64,000 nt of DNA from Flavobacteriaceae bacterium UBA980. Its GTDB lineage: Bacteria; Bacteroidota; Bacteroidia; Flavobacteriales; Flavobacteriaceae. Shown here one piece after another: positions 35,427-43,716 of this stretch (within the stretch, counting starts at the first letter, position 1; the number at the start of each line of letters is the position of its first letter). The position numbers and the translations under genes were made by a program. The notes below the pieces were generated by a model. That model saw nothing but the letters and a program-made list of their open reading frames with translations. It was not told where the DNA came from and made no database searches. The stretch is from NCBI GenBank assembly GCA_002292265.1, contig DBBQ01000039.1, positions 1 to 64,000 on the forward strand, in the 5' to 3' direction.

Positions 35427-36179
35427 CTACTTCATCCGATTGTTGACATAAGCATTGGCTTGGCGTGTAGGGAGAATGACCAAATCTGCGATGGTTACCT
35501 TTTCGGGGACTTGGGCCATGTAAAAAATGGCATCGGCAACCTCTTCTGCGGTAAGGGCTTCGATTCCTTCATACACATTTTTGGCACGTGTTTGGGCTCC
35601 TTTAAAGCGGACCTCAGAAAATTCTGTTTCTACCAGCCCTGGGTGGATAGCACCTACCCGAATTCCAAGTGGATTGAGATCAATTCGCAAGCCACGTGTA
35701 AAAAAGTCTACTGCCGCTTTACTGCTGCAATACACACTTCCGTTGGGATAGACCTCTTTCCCAGCGATGGATCCCAAGTTGATAATCTGTCCTTTTTTGG
35801 CTGCAACCATATGGGGGAGCACTGCTTTGGTGACATACATCAAGCCTTTTACGTTCCCATCGATCATCGCGTCCCAATCCTCCAAACTAGCCGTTTGAAC
35901 AGGGTCTAGCCCGTGAGCATTTCCCGCATTGTTAACTAATAGATCTATGGATTTCCATGCATTAGGAAGACTGTCCACGGCTTGGAAAACCGCAGCTTTA
36001 TCTCGTACGTCAAAAGTGAGTAATTGGGGATTACCTCCCACCGCTTTGGCAAGGGCTTCTAGTTTTTCAGTCCGTCTTCCGCAGAGGATCAATTGTACTC
36101 CTGCTTCTGCCAAGCGTTCAGCTGTTGCCCATCCAATTCCGCTTGTAGCTCCCGTGATTAATGCAATTTTATTTTTCAT
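35427..36179 (-). CDS. Short-chain dehydrogenase/reductase
   Basis: Classical SDR oxidoreductase of 250 residues. The cofactor motif is TGATSGIGWATA near residues 9-20, and NNAGNAHG follows. The catalytic set is Ser in GSIAGKEV and YCSSKAA with Tyr and Lys. RRTEK after strand 2 suggests NADP. Similar to YdfG/serine dehydrogenase-type SDRs (ILPTRQAN near the end). Monocistronic by its gaps. Confidence 0.93.
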   Translation of the reverse strand: MKNKIALITGATSGIGWATAERLAEAGVQLILCGRRTEKLEALAKAVGGNPQLLTFDVRDKAAVFQAVDSLPNAWKSIDLLVNNAGNAHGLDPVQTASLEDWDAMIDGNVKGLMYVTKAVLPHMVAAKKGQIINLGSIAGKEVYPNGSVYCSSKAAVDFFTRGLRIDLNPLGIRVGAIHPGLVETEFSEVRFKGAQTRAKNVYEGIEALTAEEVADAIFYMAQVPEKVTIADLVILPTRQANAYVNNRMK

Positions 36180-36205
36180 CTATTAGTATTTTTAAAAAGG
36201 TTAGA

Positions 36206-36232
36206 CTTCGACTTCGCTCAGCAGAATAGTGG
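36206..36232 (+). repeat. Short interspersed repeat remnant
   Basis: CTTCGACTTCGCTCAGCAGA and the following bases resemble the TTCGACTTCGCTCAG short repeat scattered in many flavobacterial genomes. It lies in the gap between the SDR and aldo/keto reductase genes. Recognition is from memory of the motif; only one clear copy of this form is in the window. Confidence 0.35.
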
Positions 36233-36290
36233 AACTTCCAAATTAGCATTCAGCTTTATGACTTGAAATAGAAGAGATTGTTTCATAGAA

Positions 36291-37163
36291 TTAGGGTAAA
36301 GGGTTGCCCATACTGGCTTCTAAAAGCAGAAACCAGTCGGTGATTTTTAAAGTTATTTTTGTGGCTTCAAGAGATTTTTGAAGTCGAGCGGCAGAGGTAG
36401 TGCCTACAACAGGATAAATCGAAGCGGGAGGAAAGAGTAGCCAGGCCAAGAGCAGTTGATCTTCCGAACAAGTGTACGTTTCACAAAGGGGAAGCAACAC
36501 CTGTTTTACTCGCTCTTTTTGTGGCGTATTTTCTTTGAAGTAACACCCTAAAGGGCTCCAAGCCATGGCTCCAATACCGTGGACGTTCATATGGTCTAAG
36601 GTTCCGTCAAAGAAGGACGACTCATGGGTAATGGAGAATTCCAACTGGTTCCAAGCCAAGGGAATTTCTTTTTGAAGGAGCTGCATTTGGGATGCAGTAA
36701 AGTTGGAAACCCCAAATTGTTTTACTTTCCCCTCTTCTTGAAGTTTTAAAATTTCTTTTGCTATACTTTTCGCATCCATAAGTGGGCTAGGACGGTGCAA
36801 TAAGAGCAGGTCAACATAATCCGTTCGCAGCCTACGCAATGAATTTTCTACACTCATTCGGATATGAGCGGCACTGTAATCGTAATGTCTTACTGGTACA
36901 GGCCTCGCCTCACAGGGAAATTGAATACCACATTTAGTGATGAACTGAACCGCTTCACGAGAGACGGAGCTTTGTTGAAAAGCCCTTCCAAATTCCGCTT
37001 CTGTGGTATAACCACCATAGATATCGGCATGGTCAAAGGTGTGAATCCCAAGTGCAACTGTTTCTTCGATTAAAGCGTGCATTTGACTTGTAGAAAATTG
37101 ACGACCCCATGCACCCCAAGTCATGGTTCCTGAAATTATTCTAGAAAAGGGGTTGATCTCCAT
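36291..37163 (-). CDS. Aldo/keto reductase
   Basis: NADPH-dependent TIM-barrel reductase, 290 residues, of the YdhF-like branch. Seen: DHADIYGGYTTE with the catalytic Asp/Tyr pair, the Lys in ITKCGIQFP, and DYVDLLLLHRPSPLMD. FGVSNF and the C-terminal IYPVVGTTSAARL cofactor segment complete the family. Substrate unknown; genes around it give no clue. Confidence 0.92.
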   Translation of the reverse strand: MEINPFSRIISGTMTWGAWGRQFSTSQMHALIEETVALGIHTFDHADIYGGYTTEAEFGRAFQQSSVSREAVQFITKCGIQFPCEARPVPVRHYDYSAAHIRMSVENSLRRLRTDYVDLLLLHRPSPLMDAKSIAKEILKLQEEGKVKQFGVSNFTASQMQLLQKEIPLAWNQLEFSITHESSFFDGTLDHMNVHGIGAMAWSPLGCYFKENTPQKERVKQVLLPLCETYTCSEDQLLLAWLLFPPASIYPVVGTTSAARLQKSLEATKITLKITDWFLLLEASMGNPLP

Positions 37164-37309
37164 ACCAAATGATTAATTTTATCTTCTAAATTAGCAAGAT
37201 TTGAAGGTCTCCGAGAGGATAGGGGAGTTCAATTTTTAACCAATTGTTAACATCCAAATGGCAATATATTTTTCAAATTTGCTATCCAAAAAAATTGTAG
37301 ATTATTCCT

Positions 37310-38317
37310 ATGGAAAACAGTACAAATGAAATGGCAGACATCAAAGCCATAAATAAAAAAATCGAAAAGGAAAGTGCCTTTGTGGACCTGCTCACTATGG
37401 AGATGAACAAGGTCATTGTAGGGCAAAAGCACATGGTAGAACGCTTGTTAATTGGCTTGTTGGGGAGAGGTCACATCCTTCTCGAAGGGGTACCCGGTCT
37501 TGCAAAAACATTGGCCATCAACACTTTAAGTCAAGCGGTAAAAGGAAGCTTCAGTCGGATCCAGTTCACTCCAGACTTACTCCCAGCAGATGTCGTAGGG
37601 ACGATGATTTACAACATTAAAGAGAACGACTTTTCCATCAAAAAGGGGCCTATTTTTGCCAACTTTGTTTTGGCAGATGAGATCAACAGGGCTCCAGCTA
37701 AGGTGCAGTCGGCACTCCTGGAAGCAATGCAAGAAAAACAAGTGACCATCGGGGACAGCACCTTCAAGTTGCAAGCTCCTTTTTTGGTCATGGCAACTCA
37801 AAACCCTGTGGAACAAGAAGGAACCTATCCGCTTCCTGAAGCGCAGGTAGATCGATTTATGCTCAAAGCAGTGATTGACTATCCCAAGCTGGACGAGGAG
37901 CAACGTATTGTTCGGAACAATTTAAAAGGCGCCTTTGAAAAAGTTCAAGCGGTGGTGAGCACCAAGCAGATTTTAACCGCTCAAGAAACCGTTCGGGAGG
38001 TGTATATGGACGAAAAAATTGAAAACTATATTCTGAATTTGATTTTTGCAACCCGCTATCCTGAAAACTACAAGCTGGACTTGATAAAACCATTGATCAG
38101 TTTTGGAGCTTCTCCAAGGGGGAGTATCAATCTGGCAACTGCTGCGAAATGTCACGCCTTCTTAAAACACAGGGGCTATGTCATCCCAGAAGATGTTCGT
38201 GCTGTGATTTACGATGTATTACGCCACCGTATCGGTTTGACTTATGAGGCCGAAGCTGAAAACATAACCTCGGAAGATCTGATCACCCAGATCATCAACG
38301 AAGTCGAAGTACCCTAG
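37310..38317 (+). CDS. MoxR-family AAA+ ATPase of the Bat operon
   Basis: Chaperone-type ATPase, 335 residues, that in MoxR systems acts on VWA-domain partners. Walker A GVPGLAKT at 60-67, Walker B as VLADEINRAPAKVQ, sensor 1 in VMATQNPVEQEGTYPLPEAQ, and Arg-finger segments follow. It is the first of eight same-strand genes running to 46295 with very short gaps. I saw no exact TAnnTTTG element upstream. Confidence 0.95.
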   Translation: MENSTNEMADIKAINKKIEKESAFVDLLTMEMNKVIVGQKHMVERLLIGLLGRGHILLEGVPGLAKTLAINTLSQAVKGSFSRIQFTPDLLPADVVGTMIYNIKENDFSIKKGPIFANFVLADEINRAPAKVQSALLEAMQEKQVTIGDSTFKLQAPFLVMATQNPVEQEGTYPLPEAQVDRFMLKAVIDYPKLDEEQRIVRNNLKGAFEKVQAVVSTKQILTAQETVREVYMDEKIENYILNLIFATRYPENYKLDLIKPLISFGASPRGSINLATAAKCHAFLKHRGYVIPEDVRAVIYDVLRHRIGLTYEAEAENITSEDLITQIINEVEVP

Positions 38318-38352
38318 CCGTATTTTCCAATTTATTAGACCGACAGGACGCA

Positions 38353-39219
38353 ATGGATACAAAAGCGCTACTGAAAAAAGTTCGTAAGATCGAAATCAAG
38401 ACCCGTCGTTTAAGCGACCACGTCTTTGGGGGAGAATATCATTCTACCTTCAAAGGACGCGGTATGACCTTCAGTGAAGTACGCCAATACCAGTTTGGCG
38501 ATGACGTGCGTTCTATTGATTGGAATGTGACGGCACGCTACAACGAACCCTTTGTAAAAGTATTCGAAGAAGAACGGGAATTGACTCTGATGCTTGTCGT
38601 AGATGTAAGTGGATCGGAAGCTTTTGGTACCCAAACCCAATTTAAAAGGGAGGTTCTGACTGAAATTGCAGCGACACTTGCTTTTTCAGCACTCCAAAAC
38701 AACGACAAGGTAGGCCTACTCTTGTTTTCCGATCAGGTGGAATTGTTTATTCCACCCAAAAAGGGACGATCACATATTTTGAGAATCATTCGCGAATTGC
38801 TGGAATTTGAACCTCAAAGTTTAAAAACAAACATCAGCAACGCACTAGAGTTTCTCTCTGGGGTATTAAAAAAGAAGGCCATAGTTTTTATGCTCTCCGA
38901 TTTTATGGATCAGGGCTATGAGAAAACCCTACGCATTGCAGCAAAAAAGCATGACCTCACTGGGATTCGGGTGTATGATCCCGTAGAGACAAAACTCCCC
39001 AATTTAGGAATTGTTCCCATCCGCGATGCAGAAACAGGCGCGGTACAGTGGATCAGTACGTTTTCGAAAAAGATCCGAAAAAACTACGAAACCCAGTACA
39101 GACAGCACGTCAGTGCTTATGAGGAGTTGTTTAGTAAAAATGGAGCAGGAAAGTTGAGCTGTAGTGTAGAGGAGAGCTATGTCAAAAAATTGTTGGGATA
39201 TTTTAAAGCACGTGTGTAG
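38353..39219 (+). CDS. DUF58 / VWA-like protein of the Bat operon
   Basis: A 288-residue DUF58 protein. The family box GRGMTFSEVRQYQFGDDVR and SIDWNVTAR at 35-62 is intact. It is followed by a VWA-like fold with LVVDVSGSEAFG as a MIDAS-type loop. Cytoplasmic by sequence. Such proteins pair with MoxR ATPases and membrane VWA proteins. The next gene starts directly after its stop. Confidence 0.93.
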   Translation: MDTKALLKKVRKIEIKTRRLSDHVFGGEYHSTFKGRGMTFSEVRQYQFGDDVRSIDWNVTARYNEPFVKVFEEERELTLMLVVDVSGSEAFGTQTQFKREVLTEIAATLAFSALQNNDKVGLLLFSDQVELFIPPKKGRSHILRIIRELLEFEPQSLKTNISNALEFLSGVLKKKAIVFMLSDFMDQGYEKTLRIAAKKHDLTGIRVYDPVETKLPNLGIVPIRDAETGAVQWISTFSKKIRKNYETQYRQHVSAYEELFSKNGAGKLSCSVEESYVKKLLGYFKARV

Positions 39220-40848
39220 ATGATCAAAAAGGGACTTACTTTTTTTGGGGTGTTAATTTCTTTGCTTTCTTGGTCACAGGACGAAGGAATACTGATCGTG
39301 GCTGTAGATTCTACAGCAGTCAAAATTGGGCAGCAAATTGATTATATTCTTCAAGTTAAGGCAGACAGTACCGCCCAAGTAGTTTTTCCCGAACAGCCTT
39401 TGTTTGCTCCTTTTGAGTTGTTAGAAGCCAGTCCAGTTGATACTCTGAAAACCCAGTCGCATTATCTTTTCACTAAAAAATACGCTCTGATTCAGTTTGA
39501 CTCTGGAGACTATTTTATCCCGCAACAACAGGTTTTAATTAATGGGTTTTCTAAAATTGCAGACCTGGTACCTCTACGTGTCAACACCGTCGTTGTTGAC
39601 ACGATCCAACAAAAGCTCTACGATATCAAACCTTTACAGGAGGTTGAAAAAAACTACGAAATATTGATTGCTCAAATCCTTTGGAGCTTGGTACTTGTCT
39701 TGGCGTTGTTTGGAATTTTTTACACCTATTTATTTCAAAAAAGAAGAAAAGAGCTTCGAGAGAAAGAACTCCCTCCTTTTGATCGTGCTATTGAGGAACT
39801 GAAAGCCCTAGAAAACGAACGCCTCAGTGCACAGGAAGAATACAAAAAGTACTACTCTCGTTTGACAGATGTGGTTCGTCGTTATCTGGAAGAAGAAGCA
39901 AAGATCGATGCGCTGGAAAGTACTTCGGAAGAGCTGTTAATTAAATTGGAATTGCGAAAAAATGCGGGGACTTTGGATTTGGATTCCAAAACCTTACGTA
40001 GCCTTAGGGCAGTCCTTCAAAATGCAGATTTGGTGAAATTTGCCAAGTCCATGCCGGAATATCGCATTGCCAGTGAAGACCGAAAAGTGGTGGAACATGT
40101 AGTGATTGAAACCAAGGAAGCACTGCCCAAACCCACAGAAGAAGAATTGCGAGAAAAAGCAGCCTATCAGGAATACCTTGCCAAAAAACGAAGAAAGGAA
40201 CAATGGATTTGGGGGCTTTCAGGGGTAGGACTTATAAGCTTGTTCGCTTTGGTGGTCAGTATGCTTGTTTACGGGTATTATCCTGTACGAGACACTCTTT
40301 TAGCCTATCCTACGAAAGGATTGATTAGTGGAGATTGGGTCATGAGTCAGTACGGCACCCCTCCCTTGAAAATTGAAACTCCAGATGTTTTGGAACGTTT
40401 TTCACGTGAAGAAAAAACAATCCAACAATTTGGGTTGGGAACTTTTGACAGTCCGTTTTACATTGATTTGTTATTTGATTTTCCACCAAGAGATCCCCAA
40501 CAAGCTGAAAGCCCAACTACAGATCCCAAACAAGCCGACCTGGAAAAAGGACAAGCCTTAGTAAACTCCATCATCTCCAATTTCGAATCTAAAGGAGCGG
40601 TCAATATTTTAATGAAAAACGACGCTATTGATCTTCCCTCTGGAGTACCTGTAGCTAAAATTTATGGAACCTTAGATTATCCTAAGAGGGGCGATTCAGA
40701 ACGGGTCCGGTGTTCGTTTAATGCGCTACTGTTTACTTTTGAAGAAGGAACCATCATCCTGACGATGATGTATGAAAAAGACGATCGGTATGCATCTGAA
40801 ATCGAGCAACGGATCATTAACAGTATAGAATTGATAAAAGAACTTTAA
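39220..40848 (+). CDS. Bat-operon membrane protein with two TM segments
   Basis: Membrane protein of 542 residues, not clearly named. It has a signal peptide (ending SWSQ near 20) and a beta-rich periplasmic part of about 125 residues. The first TM segment is at about 147-171, a cytoplasmic Glu/Lys-rich region with RLTDVVRRYLEEEAKID follows, and the second TM is at about 328-355. A periplasmic C-terminus of about 180 residues closes it. The DVVRRYLEE stretch resembles DUF4381/BatD-type proteins. It sits between DUF58 and batA where a DUF4381-like gene is usual. The second TM plus C-terminal domain is more than such proteins normally have. Confidence 0.7.
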   Translation: MIKKGLTFFGVLISLLSWSQDEGILIVAVDSTAVKIGQQIDYILQVKADSTAQVVFPEQPLFAPFELLEASPVDTLKTQSHYLFTKKYALIQFDSGDYFIPQQQVLINGFSKIADLVPLRVNTVVVDTIQQKLYDIKPLQEVEKNYEILIAQILWSLVLVLALFGIFYTYLFQKRRKELREKELPPFDRAIEELKALENERLSAQEEYKKYYSRLTDVVRRYLEEEAKIDALESTSEELLIKLELRKNAGTLDLDSKTLRSLRAVLQNADLVKFAKSMPEYRIASEDRKVVEHVVIETKEALPKPTEEELREKAAYQEYLAKKRRKEQWIWGLSGVGLISLFALVVSMLVYGYYPVRDTLLAYPTKGLISGDWVMSQYGTPPLKIETPDVLERFSREEKTIQQFGLGTFDSPFYIDLLFDFPPRDPQQAESPTTDPKQADLEKGQALVNSIISNFESKGAVNILMKNDAIDLPSGVPVAKIYGTLDYPKRGDSERVRCSFNALLFTFEEGTIILTMMYEKDDRYASEIEQRIINSIELIKEL

Positions 40849-40851
40849 TCT

Positions 40852-41856
40852 ATGTTTGAAGGAATTTATTTTGCAAATCCCACTTACCTCTGGCTCCTTT
40901 TGTTGTTGCCTGTGGCTTTGGTATGGCATTTCTTCACTTGGAAAAAGAAACAAGCAGTATTAAAAATGCCCAGCCTTTCTGGGTTTCAAGGGGGCTCTTC
41001 GATCTGGGCTAAATTGTATCCCTTTTTGTATGTATTGCGGTTATTGGCGATGGGGTTCCTGATTTTAGGGATTGCAAGACCTCAAACGGTAGACGTCTCC
41101 ACCCGAACCAAGACCAACAAAGGAATTGATATCGTGATGGCGATTGATGTTTCTTCCAGTATGTTGGCTCAAGATTTAAAACCGGATCGGCTTACTGCGC
41201 TCAAACGGGTTGCTGGAACCTTTGTGGAAGACCGAATGTCGGATCGGATCGGTCTGGTGGTCTATGCAGGGGAGAGTTATACTAAAACGCCGATCACGAG
41301 CGACAAGAGTATTGTCAAGGGATCCCTGCGAGAGATTTCCTTTCAAGGACTTATTGATGATGGTACGGCCATTGGAATGGGCTTGGCAACTTCTGTAAAC
41401 CGATTAAAAGACAGCAAAGCGAAAAGTAAAATCATCATTTTACTGACCGATGGTGTCAACAATTCGGGTTTTATCGATCCCAAGATTGCTACCGAATTGG
41501 CGGTAGAGTTTGGAATTAAAACCTATACCATTGGACTGGGGAGCAATGGAACGGCCCTAGCTCCTATCGGGATATTGCCCAACGGAAAGTTTAAATACGG
41601 ACTCACCAAAGTAGAAATTGACGAAGCCTTACTCAAAGAAATTGCGGAAGAAACGGGAGGGATTTATTTCAGGGCGACAGACAATAAAAAGCTCGAAGAG
41701 ATTTACGCTGAAATCAACAAGTTGGAAAAAACAGAGATCGAAGAATTTAAATATTATAATTACGAGGAAAAATACAGAATTTTAGTGCTTTTCGCCTTGG
41801 GGCTTATTGTCTTGGAATGGATTGGAAGAAATACACTATTTAAAAGTTTTATCTAA
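40852..41856 (+). CDS. batA: BatA, membrane VWA-domain protein
   Basis: A 334-residue protein with two N-terminal TM helices (about 10-30 and 58-76), a periplasmic or cytoplasmic VWA domain and a C-terminal TM helix (about 312-330). The MIDAS motif DVSSSM is at 99-104 and the later Thr/Asp elements lie in LLTDGVNNSG. Bat proteins were named from Bacteroides aerotolerance. It is followed without gap by batB, a related VWA gene. Confidence 0.93.
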   Translation: MFEGIYFANPTYLWLLLLLPVALVWHFFTWKKKQAVLKMPSLSGFQGGSSIWAKLYPFLYVLRLLAMGFLILGIARPQTVDVSTRTKTNKGIDIVMAIDVSSSMLAQDLKPDRLTALKRVAGTFVEDRMSDRIGLVVYAGESYTKTPITSDKSIVKGSLREISFQGLIDDGTAIGMGLATSVNRLKDSKAKSKIIILLTDGVNNSGFIDPKIATELAVEFGIKTYTIGLGSNGTALAPIGILPNGKFKYGLTKVEIDEALLKEIAEETGGIYFRATDNKKLEEIYAEINKLEKTEIEEFKYYNYEEKYRILVLFALGLIVLEWIGRNTLFKSFI

Positions 41857-42897
41857 ATGTACCAAATAGACGCTTACGAATACATCTACCTACTGAGTGC
41901 TCTACCAGTACTCTGGCTGTTCTATGCGTTGTACTTGGGATGGAAACGAAAGACACAAGCAGCATTTGCACGTCCCGAACTTTTGGAGCTTTTGAGTCCA
42001 AATCGCTCCAAGTTTAAGCCAACCTTAAAGATGATTCTTCTGAGTTTTGTGATCGTGTTTATTGTTTTTGGATTGATGAATCCCAAAATTGGAACCCAGT
42101 TAGAAACGGTAAAACGAGAAGGTGTGGACATCGTTTTTGCAATTGATGTTTCCAAAAGTATGCTGGCAGAGGACATCGCACCCAATCGAATCGAGAAATC
42201 AAAACGCCTAGTCTCTGCTATATTGAACCAATTGGCAAGCGACCGCGTGGGGATCATCGCCTATGCCGCGCAAGCGGTCCCTCAGCTCCCCATCACCACC
42301 GATTACGGAGCAGCCAAAATGTTTCTTCAAGCACTCAATACCGATATGCTTTCCTCCCAGGGAACTGCTTTGGACAGTGCAATCGATTTGTCTGGAACGT
42401 TTTTTGATGATGAGGATCAAACCAATCGTGTGATTTTTTTAATTTCCGATGGTGAAGATCATTCCGACGATGCTGCCAATGCCGCTTCTAGAGCTGCAGA
42501 ATTGGGGATTAAGATTTTCACCTTTGGAGTAGGAACAGAGCAAGGAGCCCCCATTCCGCTTAAAAGAAACGGAGTGGTAGAATCCTACAAAAAAGATTTT
42601 GAAGGTGAAGTTGTGATTACAAAGCGCAATCAAGAAGTCTTGGAAGCCATCGCAGCGGCAACCGAAGGAGCCTATCAAGACGGGAATGAGACCCAAGCTG
42701 TTCTGGACTTTGTGTCCGAACAACTCAAAGCCATGGATAAAAAAGAGTTTGAAGCAAAAAAATTTGTGAGTTACAAAGACCGGTTTCAAGCTTTTTTAGG
42801 GGCTGCTTTACTTTTTCTTTTAATCGACCTATTTTTGTTTGAGACCAAAACAAAATGGATCCAAAAATTGAATCTATTTAATGAAAATGAGAACTAA
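41857..42897 (+). CDS. batB: BatB, membrane VWA-domain protein
   Basis: Paralogue of BatA, 346 residues with the same TM-TM-VWA-TM order. The MIDAS is DVSKSM at 97-102, with LISDGEDHSDD as the second metal loop. The stretch GTALDSAIDL is typical of this group. Its end overlaps the batC frame by about 10-17 bases depending on the start used there. Confidence 0.93.
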   Translation: MYQIDAYEYIYLLSALPVLWLFYALYLGWKRKTQAAFARPELLELLSPNRSKFKPTLKMILLSFVIVFIVFGLMNPKIGTQLETVKREGVDIVFAIDVSKSMLAEDIAPNRIEKSKRLVSAILNQLASDRVGIIAYAAQAVPQLPITTDYGAAKMFLQALNTDMLSSQGTALDSAIDLSGTFFDDEDQTNRVIFLISDGEDHSDDAANAASRAAELGIKIFTFGVGTEQGAPIPLKRNGVVESYKKDFEGEVVITKRNQEVLEAIAAATEGAYQDGNETQAVLDFVSEQLKAMDKKEFEAKKFVSYKDRFQAFLGAALLFLLIDLFLFETKTKWIQKLNLFNENEN

Positions 42898-43714
42898 CGT
42901 TTTTTATTATTTATTCCCACTGCTGGGGTATATGGGTTTTTCTCAAAATGGAGAAATAACCAATCACATCTATGAAGGAAACAAAAAAACAGAAACAGAA
43001 GCCTACACCGAGGCTGAAAAATCGTACAGGAGAGCCCTTTCTTTAGCCCCAGAAAAAGCGGAAGCCTTGTACAACCTAGGGAACACCCATTTTCTTGACG
43101 AACAATACGAAGAAGCCTCGCAGCGCTTTTTTCAAACTCAAAAATTTGCCTCAAACAAAGAAACCAAGCATCAGGCGTTTCACAATATGGGAAATGTATA
43201 CATGCAGAAGAAAGAATACCAAAAAGCTGTAGAGGCTTATAAAAACGCACTGAGAAATAATCCCGCCGATGAAGAAACCCGTTACAATTACGCTCTGGCA
43301 AAAGAGCTTCTAGAAAAAGAAAAGCCACCAGAAGAACAAGAGCAAGACGACAATAAAGATCAAAAAGAACAAAAGGAGCAAGAGGATCAGCAGGACAAGG
43401 AGCAAGACAAAGATCAGGAGGGAGACCAAGAAAATGAAGAGGAACAAGATCCCGAAAAAGAAGGGGATGAAGGAGAGGAATCCAAAGACGAAGGAGAACC
43501 CAAAAACGAAGGAGATCAAAAAAAAGATCCAAAACAAAACCAACAGGAAGAGAAACCTCAAGACAAAAAACAAGCTCCAAAACAAGGACAACTTTCTCCC
43601 CAGCAAGTACAAAGTTTGTTAGAGGCGATGAACAATCAAGAAAAGAAAGTTCAAGATAAAGTCAATGCTAAAAAAGTAAAAGGCGTACCTGTACGAGGAA
43701 AGAAAGATTGGTAG
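42881..43714 (+). CDS. batC: BatC, TPR protein with long charged tail
   Basis: Signal peptide (ending GFSQ near residue 22), then about three tetratricopeptide repeats: KSYRRALSLAPEKAEALYNL, then YEEASQRFFQTQKFA, and YQKAVEAYKNALRNNPADEE. From about residue 145 to 250 the sequence is almost only Glu, Gln, Asp, Lys and Pro. It closes with a short conserved LSPQQVQSLLEAMNNQEKK and GKKDW. The start may be the ATG at 42881 or 42887. It is probably periplasmic and acts as an interaction platform for BatA/BatB; that role is inferred. Confidence 0.9.
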   Translation: MKMRTNVFYYLFPLLGYMGFSQNGEITNHIYEGNKKTETEAYTEAEKSYRRALSLAPEKAEALYNLGNTHFLDEQYEEASQRFFQTQKFASNKETKHQAFHNMGNVYMQKKEYQKAVEAYKNALRNNPADEETRYNYALAKELLEKEKPPEEQEQDDNKDQKEQKEQEDQQDKEQDKDQEGDQENEEEQDPEKEGDEGEESKDEGEPKNEGDQKKDPKQNQQEEKPQDKKQAPKQGQLSPQQVQSLLEAMNNQEKKVQDKVNAKKVKGVPVRGKKDW

Positions 43715-43716
43715 TT

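Noticed and set aside
35460..35909. A 149-residue open frame opposite the SDR gene
   Set aside because: The SDR gene has complete catalytic motifs on the other strand; the antisense frame shows no domain and no upstream signal.
42894..43612. Long open frames on the minus strand opposite batC, up to 228 residues, rich in Leu and Phe
   Set aside because: They are the mirror of the Glu/Lys/Gln-rich coding bias of batC, have no start context or family resemblance, and batC itself is clearly real.
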